Shown: positions 18,052 through 26,896, numbered from the stretch's first letter. The stretch: DNA of 64,000 bases from Rhodospirillales bacterium (GCA_947473305.1 CANJCB010000003.1:62001-126000), one strand, 5' to 3'. Made by a program: numbers and translations. Notes: generated from the sequence alone by a model not told the origin.

Positions 18052-19632
18052 TTATTTTTCGAGCCAGGCCTCGGTCCAGAGACCGTTGCCCTGGACTTTG
18101 CCCCAAAGACCGTGGAGCCGCTTGGACGCACCGTCGATATTCCGGTATTGGCGGATATTCGCCGTGGGAATGTCCTCGGCGAGGATTTTCTGGGCTTCCT
18201 GATAGAACTTTCCGCGCACGGCGAGATCGGTGGAGCGCTCGCCCTTGTCGAAGAGCTCGTCCACCTTGGGATTGGAATAGCCCGCGGGGTTGGAGAAGGC
18301 CTTGCCGATGCCGGAGGTGACGAAGGCGCGCGAGATGCCCAGCGCCGGATCCGCGTAGCTGGTGAAGGACCCCAGCGTCAGGTCGAAATCCCGGCCGATG
18401 AAGACGCGCTGAAGCATCAGCTGATCTTCCAGAGAATCGGTGACCAGCTCGACGCCGACCGCCTGGTACATGCTCTTCAACGCTGCCGCGACGAGCTGGA
18501 ATTCAGGATATTGATTGGCGTAGATCGCGATATGCATGGTGAAGCGCTTGCCATCCGCGCCCTTCTTGAGCCCGGCCTCTTCGAGTAGGGCATTGGCCTT
18601 GGCCGGATCGTAGGGATACATCTTGTCGTAATCGACCTCTGGATTGACCGCCCATTGGATATCCGTGGTGAAGGGCATCTTGCCGACCGCGCCAACCCCA
18701 TAGAAGGCGTTCTTGAAAAGATACTCGCGGTCGGTCGCCATCATCAGGGCGCGCCGCACCCGCACGTCGTCGAAGGGCTTCTTCGTCACGTTCAGGAAGG
18801 CCAGGGTCATGCCGGGCGAGGTGTCGCTCACGGCGATCTGCAGTTTAGGGTCGGCCTTGACGGTCGCTTGGTCGCTGCCGGGGAAGAACTGGATGAGATC
18901 GACCTCGCCGGCGCGCAACGCCTGGAGACGGGCGCCCGCATTGGTGATGACCTTGCCGATCACCTCGTCGAGGTAGGGCTTGCCCTGCTCGTAGTATTTC
19001 GGGTTCTTCGCGAGCTTGATGTAATCGCCGCGCTTCCATTCGGTGAGCTTGAAGCCGCCGGTGCCGACCGGCTGGGTCAAGGTCGCGGGATTCTTCAAGA
19101 CATCGGTGCCCTGGAAGACATGGGCCGGCATGATGGCGCCGCCCTGGGGGCAGGCGAAGGACAGGAGAAACGGCCCGAACTGGTACTTGAGCTTGATGAC
19201 CACCTTGTCCTTGGCGGGGGTCTCGATGCTCTCGATGGCCCGGCCGGCCGAGCCGAAGATGGCCGAGAGCTTGGTATTGACCTCGGTGAGGGAATACTTC
19301 ACGTCCTCGGAGGTGAAGGGCTTGCCGTCGTGCCATTCGGCCTGGTTGAGCTCGAAGGTATAGGTCAGCCCATCCGGCGAGACGCTCCAGGATTTCGCCA
19401 GCAGCGGCAGGATCTTGTAGTCGCTGCCGAGGTTGACGAGCCCCTCATAGACGATGCAGCCGATCATCCGGTCCGGCGGGTTGGAGGTCGTCGCCGGGTT
19501 CACGCTCGAAGGATCCTGGGCCAGGGTAAAGACCGCCGTTCCGCCCATCTGGGGAGCCTGGGCCTGGGCCGCCGTCGCGGCGAGCCAGCAGACGCCCGCG
19601 AGCGCCACATGGTGCAATTTCATCGACGGCAT
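18052..19632 (-). CDS. ABC transporter substrate-binding protein, family 5
   Basis: 526 residues. A signal peptide covers about 1-25 (ending TAAQAQA), so the product is periplasmic. SBP_bac_5 marks are QDPSSVNPATTSNPPDRM near the N-terminus, SWSVSPDGLTYTFELN, DGKPFTSEDVKYSL, and PVGTGGFKLTEW in the core. The ATG at 19632 and one three codons later both have usable GAGAGGAAGGA spacing. No permease or ATPase adjoins it. It is divergent from the Rieske operon across 221 bp, which suggests shared control and uptake of the same or a related compound, an inference. Confidence 0.92.
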   Translation of the reverse strand: MPSMKLHHVALAGVCWLAATAAQAQAPQMGGTAVFTLAQDPSSVNPATTSNPPDRMIGCIVYEGLVNLGSDYKILPLLAKSWSVSPDGLTYTFELNQAEWHDGKPFTSEDVKYSLTEVNTKLSAIFGSAGRAIESIETPAKDKVVIKLKYQFGPFLLSFACPQGGAIMPAHVFQGTDVLKNPATLTQPVGTGGFKLTEWKRGDYIKLAKNPKYYEQGKPYLDEVIGKVITNAGARLQALRAGEVDLIQFFPGSDQATVKADPKLQIAVSDTSPGMTLAFLNVTKKPFDDVRVRRALMMATDREYLFKNAFYGVGAVGKMPFTTDIQWAVNPEVDYDKMYPYDPAKANALLEEAGLKKGADGKRFTMHIAIYANQYPEFQLVAAALKSMYQAVGVELVTDSLEDQLMLQRVFIGRDFDLTLGSFTSYADPALGISRAFVTSGIGKAFSNPAGYSNPKVDELFDKGERSTDLAVRGKFYQEAQKILAEDIPTANIRQYRNIDGASKRLHGLWGKVQGNGLWTEAWLEK

Positions 19633-19790
19633 TCCTTCCTCTCAAGGGTTCGGCCCGGCGGGCTTTCGCTCTCCGCCGTAAGGCGGTCATTAGAAGGAAG
19701 GTTCCGAGCCGCGTCAACGGCTCCCGCTTCCTCCCGAAAACTCCCTTTTCCAGGGGCAAAAGGGGAATAACATGGAGCTTTCGGGCCTCA

Positions 19791-19839
19791 TTGACAGGAG
19801 AGGGTCTGGAGGCATAAAAATGGTACTTAGATACTCTAA
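19791..19839 (+). promoter_or_regulatory. Promoter and palindromic operator of the crotonase-Rieske operon
   Basis: A perfect -35 box TTGACA (19791-19796) is followed after 16 bp by CATAAA (19813-19818) as a -10. A perfect palindrome TTAGA-TAC-TCTAA lies at 19827-19839, between the promoter and the ATG at 19854. That position would allow a repressor to block initiation. The MarR gene at the far end of the operon is the natural candidate to bind it, by context only. Confidence 0.6.
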
Positions 19840-19853
19840 ATGAGGCGGATGGC

Positions 19854-20558
19854 ATGTCGGAAAACCTCGTTCAACTGACCGTCGCGGATCGGCTCGGCCG
19901 GCTCGTCATCAACCGGCCCGAGGCGGCCAACGCCTTCACGGGGGATATGCTCGGCGACGTGACCGCGGCTCTCAACCGCGCGGCGACCGAGGCGGATATC
20001 CTGGTCATATCCTCGGCGGGAGAGGACTTCACCCTGGGGCGCGACCGGAAGGATACGCCGCGCCCGCCCTTCGATGCCTTCACGCTGGTGACCGACTTCA
20101 ACACGGCGCTTTCAGGCTTTCCGGGCATCCTCATCACTGAGGTGCAGGGCCGGGCCTATGGGCTGGGCGTCGGCATCGTGATGCGCAGCGACATGGCTAT
20201 CGCCGCTTCGGATGCGCGTTTCGCGCTCGACGAGATCAAGCTCGGCATCGCACCGATGTTCATCATGGCGGAGATCCTGGAGCATCTTTCGCCGAAGGCG
20301 GCGCTCGACATCATGCTGACCAGCCGCGATTTCACCGCTGACGAGGCGCGGGAGATGGGCGTCGTGTCGCGTGTGGTGCCTGCGGACAAGCTGAAAGCCA
20401 GTGTCGAGGAATTGGTCGCGGAATTGAAATCCCGCGATCCCGGCGTGCTGAAGGCCAGCAAGCGCTATCTCCAGACCGTCAAACGGGTGCCGCCAGAGGG
20501 GCGGGCGTCCTTTGCCCTGGCCGAGCAGACCCGGTTCATTCTGGCAAAGCACAAATGA
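19854..20558 (+). CDS. Crotonase-family protein, one catalytic Glu missing
   Basis: 234 residues, slightly short for the family. The oxyanion-hole segments are GEDFTLGRD (55-63) and QGRAYGLGVGIVMRSD. The second general-acid Glu is present in FALDEIKLGIAP. The first Glu, which follows GGGC in standard hydratases, is absent (GLGVGIV). It may be an isomerase, hydrolase or lyase rather than a hydratase. Its stop overlaps the ATG of the Rieske alpha gene by 4 bp (20555-20558), so it is coupled to a ring-hydroxylating oxygenase, suggesting an aromatic- or alicyclic-CoA or acid substrate. Confidence 0.87.
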   Translation: MSENLVQLTVADRLGRLVINRPEAANAFTGDMLGDVTAALNRAATEADILVISSAGEDFTLGRDRKDTPRPPFDAFTLVTDFNTALSGFPGILITEVQGRAYGLGVGIVMRSDMAIAASDARFALDEIKLGIAPMFIMAEILEHLSPKAALDIMLTSRDFTADEAREMGVVSRVVPADKLKASVEELVAELKSRDPGVLKASKRYLQTVKRVPPEGRASFALAEQTRFILAKHK

Positions 20559-21796
20559 CCGCGCCGGCCGATCCTCTCGGCGGTTTCGTCTGGCCGGCGG
20601 AAGGCGATTCCCGGGCGCCCTATTGGATCTATCTCGACCAGGGCATCTATCGCCGCGAGATCGAACGGATCTTCGAGGGGCCGACCTGGAGCTATGCGGG
20701 CCTCGAATGCGAACTGCCCAACCCCGGCGACTGGAAGCGCAGCACCATCGGCGAGAAATCGGTCCTGATCGTTCGCGGCAAGGACGGTGTGGTTCGCGGC
20801 TTCCTCAACAAATGCGCCCATCGCGGCGTGAAACTCTGCGAGGAGCACACCGGCAGCGGCGAAGAGTTCATGTGCCCCTATCACCAATGGGTCTATGACC
20901 TCGAAGGCAAGCTGATGGGCCTGCCGTTCCGCCGGGGCGTGAAGGGCAAGGGCGGCATGCCCGACGACTTCGACCTGTCCGAGCACGGCCTGACCCCGAT
21001 CCGGGTCCATGTCAGGACGGGCGCGATTTTCGCCACGCTCCACGCCGACACCCCGGATTTCGAAAGCTATCTCGGCGAGACGATCCTCGGTTTCTACGAC
21101 CGTATCTTCAGCGGCCGGAAATTGAAGCTGCTGGGCTATCAGCGCCAGCGTCTCGCGGCCAATTGGAAGCTGATGCTGGAGAATATCAAGGACACCTGCC
21201 ACGCGAGCCTGCTGCACGTCTTCTTCGTGACTTTCGGGCTCTTCCGGGTCGACAATCCTTCCAAGGTGCGGATGGACGAGACCGGGCTTCACACCGGCCT
21301 CGTTTCGGAGCGAGGGCAGCAGGAACTGACCGACGGCACCCGGCAGATGGCATCCTTCCAGCAGCATCTGGCGCTCCAGGACCCGCGCCTGCTGGATACG
21401 GTGCGGGAATTTCCCGGCGATGCCACCGTCATCATGCATACGATCTGGCCCAACCTGATCCTTCAGCAGCAATCGAACACCCTGGCGACCCGCCAAATCG
21501 TGCCGCGCGGTCCCGGCGAATTCGATCTCCACTGGACCTTCTTCGGCTATGAAGACGAGCCGGAGGAACTGACCCAGCGCCGGCTTCGCCAGGCCAACCT
21601 CATGGGGCCGGCCGGGCTTGTGTCCATGGATGACGGCGAGATCATGATCCGCGCCCAGGAAGGCATGGCGGTCGATGCCCGTTCCGCCGGCGTGATCGAG
21701 ATGGGCGGGCGCGATTATGACAACGCCGACCATATGGTGACGGATGTGGCGCTGCGGGCCTTCTATCGCGGCTATCGCAAGGTGATGGGGCTGTGA
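20555..21796 (+). CDS. Rieske ring-hydroxylating oxygenase, alpha subunit
   Basis: 413 residues. The Rieske cluster ligands are Cys87-x-His89 (CAHRG) and Cys107-x2-His110 (CPYHQW). The mononuclear iron site is in ENIKDTCHASLLHVF, with bridging Asp213 and ligands His216 and His221. It thus hydroxylates or dioxygenates an aromatic ring using electrons from a reductase. The general look is that of the anthranilate/salicylate 5-hydroxylase/benzoate group, but the substrate cannot be read from sequence. No ferredoxin or reductase gene is in the window. It overlaps the neighbours on both sides. Confidence 0.95.
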   Translation: MTAPADPLGGFVWPAEGDSRAPYWIYLDQGIYRREIERIFEGPTWSYAGLECELPNPGDWKRSTIGEKSVLIVRGKDGVVRGFLNKCAHRGVKLCEEHTGSGEEFMCPYHQWVYDLEGKLMGLPFRRGVKGKGGMPDDFDLSEHGLTPIRVHVRTGAIFATLHADTPDFESYLGETILGFYDRIFSGRKLKLLGYQRQRLAANWKLMLENIKDTCHASLLHVFFVTFGLFRVDNPSKVRMDETGLHTGLVSERGQQELTDGTRQMASFQQHLALQDPRLLDTVREFPGDATVIMHTIWPNLILQQQSNTLATRQIVPRGPGEFDLHWTFFGYEDEPEELTQRRLRQANLMGPAGLVSMDDGEIMIRAQEGMAVDARSAGVIEMGGRDYDNADHMVTDVALRAFYRGYRKVMGL

Positions 21797-22260
21797 GCGG
21801 CGATCTGCAGCGAGAGCTCGAAGACCTTTTCGCGCATTATGCCGAGGTTATCGACGACGGCGACCTGGAGCGCTGGCCCGAATTCTTTACCGACCCGTCG
21901 CTCTACCGGATCGTGTCGAAGGAGAATTGGGACAAGAAGCTTCCCATGAGCCTCATGCGCTGCGAAAGCATGGGCATGTTGAAGGACCGCGCCTTCGCCT
22001 CGCAGAAGCTGAATGTCTACGGCCCGCGCGCCTGGCGGCATTTCGTGTCGCAGATCAGGGCCAGGGTCGAGGGCGACCGGATCGTGGCGCGGTCCAATTT
22101 CGTGCTCTACGAAACGCTGATCGAGCACCAGCCGCAGGTTCTCTGCCTCGGGCGTTATCTCGACGTGCTGGTGCGGCAGGAGGGCAAGCTGCTCTTCGCC
22201 GAACGCATCTGCGTCTATGACAACGCGATCATACCCGGTTCCATCGTCCTTCCCGTCTGA
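21793..22260 (+). CDS. Rieske ring-hydroxylating oxygenase, beta subunit
   Basis: 155 residues with a GTG start overlapping the alpha-subunit stop (GTGA). It has the SnoaL/NTF2-like beta-subunit pattern: LFAHYAEVIDDGDLERWPEFFTD near the start, then SLYRIVSKENWDKKLP and LGRYLDVLVRQEGKLLFAERICVYD at the end. Beta subunits support the alpha3beta3 hexamer and line part of the substrate pocket. The coupling with alpha is the usual arrangement. Confidence 0.94.
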   Translation: MSGDLQRELEDLFAHYAEVIDDGDLERWPEFFTDPSLYRIVSKENWDKKLPMSLMRCESMGMLKDRAFASQKLNVYGPRAWRHFVSQIRARVEGDRIVARSNFVLYETLIEHQPQVLCLGRYLDVLVRQEGKLLFAERICVYDNAIIPGSIVLPV

Positions 22261-22270
22261 GGAGATTTTC

Positions 22271-23035
22271 ATGCTCGGCATCGATGATCGGCTGCGCGGC
22301 ATGCTGCGGAGCGGCAAACCCCTTTATGGCGTCGGCGTCGGGATCCCGGAGCCGGCGCTGGTGGAGATGGTGGGCTATGCGGGCTACGACTATGTCGTGG
22401 TCGACAACGAGCATGGGCCAGCCAGCATCGAGCGGACCGAGCATATGTTCCGCGCCGCGCGCTGCGCCGGAATTCCGCCGGTGGCGCGGATTATCCAGGA
22501 GGCGGATATCCTCCGCTATCTCGATATCGGGGCCTCGGGCATCCAGATGCCGATGATCGAGACCGCAGAGCAGGCGGCCCGGGTGGTGGCGGCCTGCCGC
22601 TATTACCCGGAAGGCAACCGGGGCGCCGCCTTCTCGACCCGCGCCGCGAGCTACGGTTTCCTGGATCGGGCCGAGCACGTGAAGCGATCCAACGAGGGCG
22701 TCGCCGTCATCCTAATGATCGAGACCAAGACCGGCGTCGATAATCTCGACGAGATCCTGAAGGTCAAGGGCATCGACTGCGTGCTGGTCGGGGCGACGGA
22801 TCTCTCCTTCTCGCTGGGCTATCCCAACAACGCGAAGCATCCCGTGGTGCAAGAGGCGATCCGCAGTTGTGTCGCTAAGATCCTCGAAGCCGGGGTCGCT
22901 CCGGGCGGGCTCGCGATGAACGGACCCGATTGTCAGGAGGGCGTGAAGCTCGGCATGCGCTACATGACCTCGCTCATGAGCCTGGTGGTCGGCAAGGCGC
23001 TGCGCTCGACCCTGGCCGAATTGAAGGGCGGCTGA
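22271..23035 (+). CDS. HpcH/HpaI-family class II aldolase
   Basis: 254 residues from the ATG at 22271, 10 bp after the beta-subunit stop with GAGGAG as ribosome site. An in-frame upstream start at 22217 would overlap the beta gene and is less likely. The active-site segment VVVDNEHGP holds Glu47 and catalytic His48; ARIIQEAD supplies a substrate-contact Arg; ETAEQAARVVAACRYYPEGNRG follows the family pattern. It cleaves a 4-hydroxy-2-oxoacid to pyruvate and an aldehyde, the usual last step of meta-cleavage routes. That links the oxygenase to a ring-cleavage pathway. Confidence 0.92.
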   Translation: MLGIDDRLRGMLRSGKPLYGVGVGIPEPALVEMVGYAGYDYVVVDNEHGPASIERTEHMFRAARCAGIPPVARIIQEADILRYLDIGASGIQMPMIETAEQAARVVAACRYYPEGNRGAAFSTRAASYGFLDRAEHVKRSNEGVAVILMIETKTGVDNLDEILKVKGIDCVLVGATDLSFSLGYPNNAKHPVVQEAIRSCVAKILEAGVAPGGLAMNGPDCQEGVKLGMRYMTSLMSLVVGKALRSTLAELKGG

Positions 23036-23566
23036 TCAAGCTTCCTTTGTCGGGGCCGAGCCGACATAGAAGGCCATGATCTCATGGGCCGCCCGCTGCT
23101 GCTCGGCTGTTAGGGAGGCGCGGAAGGGGGCCATGGCCTCATGGACCTCCTCCACGATGACGTAGAGACACCTCGCCCCTTCCTCGGTCGTGCTGACCAC
23201 GGTGCCGCGCCGGTCGGTCTCGGAGCGCGTGCGAGTGACCAGGCCCGCCCCTTCGAGTTTCTGCACCAGGCGTGACGTGAAAGTTGGCACGATATCGAGC
23301 CGGTCGGCGAGTTGCCCCACCGGCAACCGTCGCTCCGTTGCCCCATGGATCTGGATCAGGGCCTGATGTTCCAGGGGTTCCAGCCCCTGCCGCTTGGCGC
23401 AGTCGTCGATGATCCGCTGCACCTTGCGGATGACGTAGCGGGCGCGGGCCACGTGCTCCATGTAATGGTCGAAGTCGTAGGAATGGACCCTTCGGTCGAC
23501 ATCCGTCCATTCGATGGTGCGGCGCTCCGACGCCATGGGCCGACCCTTGCCTTGCAGCGATTTCAT
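23036..23566 (-). CDS. MarR-family transcriptional regulator
   Basis: 176 residues. A winged-helix domain spans about residues 55-150: LEPLEHQALIQIHGAT, the recognition segment PVGQLADRLDIVPTFTSRLV, and the wing RTRSETDRRGTVVSTTEEG with the typical DRR. The stop directly abuts the aldolase stop (23035/23036), so it converges on the Rieske operon it may control through the 19827-19839 palindrome. The start is uncertain: 23566 or 23536, neither with a strong ribosome site. Confidence 0.9.
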   Translation of the reverse strand: MKSLQGKGRPMASERRTIEWTDVDRRVHSYDFDHYMEHVARARYVIRKVQRIIDDCAKRQGLEPLEHQALIQIHGATERRLPVGQLADRLDIVPTFTSRLVQKLEGAGLVTRTRSETDRRGTVVSTTEEGARCLYVIVEEVHEAMAPFRASLTAEQQRAAHEIMAFYVGSAPTKEA

Positions 23567-23636
23567 GAGGGGAAGACTAGCCGAAACTCATCCTCCACCC
23601 CAGGTAATTGGCTGTCGAATTTTTTAGGGGTTCGCG

Positions 23637-23885
23637 GTGAGCGGCCAGGGCTGGTACGGCAACATCCCTTTGAAGCGTCCGGGACTCGATCTCATCGGCG
23701 AGTGTCCGGCCTGCCATGCGTCCTGGAAGGGCGAGGCCATACCGCTATCCATGCGCGATCGCTGCGCGCCGGATAAAACCCACTACAGCCGGGCGATCAG
23801 GCTCTATGCCCGCGTCATGGGAGAGCCCGATAAGATCCGCTGCCCCGAATGCCGCGCGGTCTTCCCGGAACGGGAACCCGATTAG
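23637..23885 (+). CDS. Small zinc-ribbon protein, unknown function
   Basis: 82 residues, GTG start with AGGGG upstream. It has two CxxC pairs, CPAC at about residues 23-26 and CPEC near 70-73, spaced to form one zinc ribbon. The body between them is basic and aromatic. I do not recognise a named family. Its stop overlaps the convergent flavin-monooxygenase stop by 4 bp. The codon use and zinc knuckles make it a believable gene. Confidence 0.6.
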   Translation: MSGQGWYGNIPLKRPGLDLIGECPACHASWKGEAIPLSMRDRCAPDKTHYSRAIRLYARVMGEPDKIRCPECRAVFPEREPD

Positions 23886-25072
23886 GCTGCGGACGCCATG
23901 GACGGCTTGTATTCCTTGAGGCGCGGCAGGACTTCCTTGGCGAAGAGCGAAAGATTGCCGACCGTTTCCTTATGGGACATATCGCCCGCCTGGCCCATCA
24001 TCAGCAAGTTGCCGAGGCCGCCGACCGTTTCGCTGAAATCGATGATCTGGTCGTAGACCTGATCAGGGGTGCCGGCAAAGAGCAGACCGGTGTCGATCAG
24101 TTCCTGGACGCTGACATTGGGGGAGATCTGCACCGCCCGCCCGTCCTTGGTATAGGTGGCGCGCGGCGGAGGACCCTTCAGCATGCCCGCATATTCATCG
24201 ACCGAAATATAGCCGGGCGGCGTGCGGAAAGGAGGCGCGACGATTCCGAAGGTCCGGAGGTAACTCGCGACCATATCGCCACGGCGCCGGCCTTCTTCCT
24301 CCGTCTCGCCACATCCCACCAAGGCCAGATAGCCGAAGCGGTCGGGGCCGGGGGTTCCGGGCCGGTCCGCCGCGCGCCAGCATTGCCGATAGGAGGCGAA
24401 GAGGTCCTTGGCCCCCCAGCCGTTCAGCATGGTCGCCAGAACATAGCCGCGCTCGGCGATGGGTTTGACGCTGGATGGGCTCAGAGCGGTGATCCAGACC
24501 GGCGGATGGGGCTGCTGGAAAGGGCGTGGCCAGACGTTGACGTTTCGATAGTGGAAATACTCGCCTTCCCAATTGATCGGGCCGTCGTGGCTGGTCATCG
24601 CCTTCAGGATCAGGTCGTGGGATTCCCAGAACCGATCCATCATCTTGACCGGATTGAGATTGGCGGGCGCGATCTCGAAGGGCACCCCCTTGACGAAACC
24701 CATGTCGAGCCGCCCGCGCGAGATCACATCGACCATCGACAGTTCTTCGACCACCCGCAATGGGTCCGGCCGATTGGCGAGCGGCATCCCGAGAATGAGC
24801 AGCCGCGCCCTCTGGGTTTGACGGGCAAGAATGCCGAGGATGACACTGGCGGCAGAGGTCATGCAGGTCGAGGTCGCATGATGCTCATTGACCATGATGT
24901 CGAAGCCGAGTTCGTCGGCCAGCACCCACTCGTCAAGGTAGCGGTTATAGAGGTCGGAAGCCTGCGCCGGATCGCATTCACCATTGGGCATCGTCACCCG
25001 CAGCGATTCCGCGCCTTCCTTCCAGGCAGGGGGAAACGGCTGTTCGGTGAAGTGATAGACGCGCATCCTCAA
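23882..25072 (-). CDS. LLM-class flavin-dependent monooxygenase (luciferase-like)
   Basis: 396 residues. Bacterial-luciferase-fold marks are FTEQPFPP near the start, YLDEWVLADELGFDIMVNEHHAT (48-72), SVILGILARQTQRARLLILGMPLANR and GRLDMGFVKG. The NEHH segment and RPDPLRVVEELSMVD are usual for the LLM oxidoreductase group that uses FMNH2 (or F420 in other lineages) to oxygenate sulfonates, amines, EDTA-like chelators or aldehydes. No flavin reductase adjoins it. It is divergent from the hydrolase operon across 144 bp. Confidence 0.92.
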   Translation of the reverse strand: MRMRVYHFTEQPFPPAWKEGAESLRVTMPNGECDPAQASDLYNRYLDEWVLADELGFDIMVNEHHATSTCMTSAASVILGILARQTQRARLLILGMPLANRPDPLRVVEELSMVDVISRGRLDMGFVKGVPFEIAPANLNPVKMMDRFWESHDLILKAMTSHDGPINWEGEYFHYRNVNVWPRPFQQPHPPVWITALSPSSVKPIAERGYVLATMLNGWGAKDLFASYRQCWRAADRPGTPGPDRFGYLALVGCGETEEEGRRRGDMVASYLRTFGIVAPPFRTPPGYISVDEYAGMLKGPPPRATYTKDGRAVQISPNVSVQELIDTGLLFAGTPDQVYDQIIDFSETVGGLGNLLMMGQAGDMSHKETVGNLSLFAKEVLPRLKEYKPSMASAA

Positions 25073-25114
25073 AACCCCTCTCCGCGGGCCGATATCGAGG
25101 CCCGGCTATTTCTT

Positions 25115-25124
25115 TTGTATACCA
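25115..25124. promoter_or_regulatory. Candidate GntR-type operator in divergent promoter
   Basis: TTGTATACCA is a near-palindrome centred on GTATAC, the core bound by several FadR/VanR-subfamily GntR regulators. It lies in the AT-richer part of the 144-bp gap between the LLM monooxygenase and the hydrolase operon. No GntR gene is in the window, so this is a weak, context-only call. Confidence 0.3.
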
Positions 25125-25216
25125 TCCAGGTGCTGTAATACGATGAAACCGCGCCTAAGGGGGTGTCAAGCCGGAAGGTCTTGTAAAACCTGGGCGTTCA
25201 ATAGGGAGGAGGGATT

Positions 25217-26017
25217 TTGGCGGAGATGACCGATGAATCGCGGCAGCCGGCTTGGCCGGTCGAGATCGCCGGTATCCGCCTGGAACTGATCGAGCGGGGG
25301 AAGGGCAGGCCGATCCTGTTCCTGCATCCGGGCATCGGGCTCGATCCCAAAGCGCCGGTCCTGGACAAGCTCGCCGCGCAAGGCAGGCTCATCGCGCCTT
25401 ATCATCCCGGTTTCGGCCGGTCGGATCTGCCGGCAACGATGACCACCATCGACGACCTCGCCTATTACTACCTCGACTTTCTCGACGCGTGGGATCTGCA
25501 AGACGTGCTGCTCCTGGGCGTGTCCTTCGGCGCCTGGATCGCGGCGGAAATCGCGATCAAATCGACCGCGCGGATTTCACGCCTCGTCATGGCGGATGCG
25601 CTGGGCATCAAAGTCGGCGACCGGGAAACTCGCGACATCGTCGATGTGTTTGCCATCACCGAGAAGCGGTTTTCCGAGCTTGCCTATGCGGATGCCGGCC
25701 ACGCCCGGCTCGATTATCGCGGCGCCTCTGATGCGGAAGCGAAGGCGGCGGCCCGCAATCGCGAGGCGACCGCGCGTTTCGGCTGGTCGCCCTATATGCA
25801 CGACCCGAAACTCAAAGAACGGCTACATCGTATCAGCGTCCCGACCCTGGTTCTCTGGGGTGAGGAAGACCGCATCGTGTCTGAGGATTATGGCCGTGCC
25901 TATGCGGGCCTCATTCCCGGTGCCAGGTTCGAGACCCTGGCGAAGGCGGGTCATTTCCCGCATATCGAACAGCCGGACGACTTCGCGAAGCGGGTCTTCG
26001 CCTTCGCCGGCCAGTGA
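25217..26017 (+). CDS. Alpha/beta hydrolase
   Basis: 266 residues from a TTG start four bases after AGGAGG; the ATG at 25226 is an alternative. The triad is visible: nucleophile Ser103 in GVSFG, Asp218 in WGEEDRIV and His246 in AGHFPH. The oxyanion segment is LFLHPGIG. The pattern is that of meta-cleavage-product or enol-lactone hydrolases. Its stop lies 11 bp before the PhyH start, so it leads a hydrolase-PhyH-FAH operon, consistent with breakdown of an organic acid. Confidence 0.9.
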   Translation: MAEMTDESRQPAWPVEIAGIRLELIERGKGRPILFLHPGIGLDPKAPVLDKLAAQGRLIAPYHPGFGRSDLPATMTTIDDLAYYYLDFLDAWDLQDVLLLGVSFGAWIAAEIAIKSTARISRLVMADALGIKVGDRETRDIVDVFAITEKRFSELAYADAGHARLDYRGASDAEAKAAARNREATARFGWSPYMHDPKLKERLHRISVPTLVLWGEEDRIVSEDYGRAYAGLIPGARFETLAKAGHFPHIEQPDDFAKRVFAFAGQ

Positions 26018-26028
26018 AGGAGCATAAG

Positions 26029-26886
26029 ATGGGCAAGGTTCTGAGCGACGCGGCATTGGCCCAGCTTGACGAGGACGGCTATACGGCGCCCGTCCAGGTG
26101 CTGACGCCCGAGGAAGTGGCGCGCTACCGCGCCCATCTCGAAGGCTTCGAGGCGAAGCATCCGGAGCATACGAAGAAACTGAAGAGCAAGTCGCAGGTTC
26201 TTTGCCCCTGGGTGGTCGAACTGGCCGAGACGCCGCGCCTCATGGATGCCTTTGGCGATTTCGTGGGACCCGATGTGCTGCTCTGGAACATGGCCTGGCG
26301 CGTGAAGAAGGCGGACGGCTCGACTTTCGCCGGCTGGCACCAGGATTTCGCCTATGGTGGCGAGATGAAGCCCCGCCTTATCATCGGCGCGCTGGCGCTT
26401 TCGGAATGCGGGCGGGAACAAGGATGCCTGAAAGTCATCCCGGGGTCCCATAAGCAAAAGCCCCTGCCCCATCAGGACTTCGACGACCCCACCAGCATCC
26501 TGGCGCGCGGTCAGCAGATCACGGTGGATTTCGACAAGTCGGTGGCGGTCGATCTGGCGTTGAAAGCGGGCGAGATCGCCTTCTTCAATTGCAACGTTAT
26601 CCATGGCTCGGCACCGAACCTCGGCCCCGATCGCCGGCTCATGTGCCTCGTGGAGATGATCCCGCCTTCCGCCTATCGCACGGACGGGATCAAGGATACG
26701 GCGATGCTGCTGCGCGGCACCGACACCTTCCACAATTTCGAAGACGAGCCACGGCCCGACGCCGAATTTTCGCCGGAGGCCCAGGCCAATTGGAAACACA
26801 TCATCGACAAGCGCGCCAAGCTCATTTTCGAGGGCAGCACGCTCGCCGTGAGCGAGGCCTACGGCGGCCAGCGCGCGGCCTATTGA
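26029..26886 (+). CDS. Phytanoyl-CoA dioxygenase (PhyH) family protein
   Basis: 285 residues from the ATG at 26029, with GAAGGAG six bases upstream; an in-frame ATG at 26014 overlaps the hydrolase and is less likely. The iron facial triad is His104-x-Asp106 (GWHQDFAY) and His192 (VIHGSAPN), and Arg202/Arg203 can hold 2-oxoglutarate. It hydroxylates a small organic substrate using O2, Fe(II) and 2-oxoglutarate. Central operon position between hydrolase and FAH genes suggests a catabolic step. Confidence 0.9.
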   Translation: MGKVLSDAALAQLDEDGYTAPVQVLTPEEVARYRAHLEGFEAKHPEHTKKLKSKSQVLCPWVVELAETPRLMDAFGDFVGPDVLLWNMAWRVKKADGSTFAGWHQDFAYGGEMKPRLIIGALALSECGREQGCLKVIPGSHKQKPLPHQDFDDPTSILARGQQITVDFDKSVAVDLALKAGEIAFFNCNVIHGSAPNLGPDRRLMCLVEMIPPSAYRTDGIKDTAMLLRGTDTFHNFEDEPRPDAEFSPEAQANWKHIIDKRAKLIFEGSTLAVSEAYGGQRAAY

Positions 26887-26896
26887 GGAGAGTTTT

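Noticed and set aside
19743-19766. Inverted repeat CCCTTTT..AAAAGGGG between divergent genes
   Set aside because: Could be a terminator or a repeat fragment, but it is not at the end of a gene and matches no other copy here.
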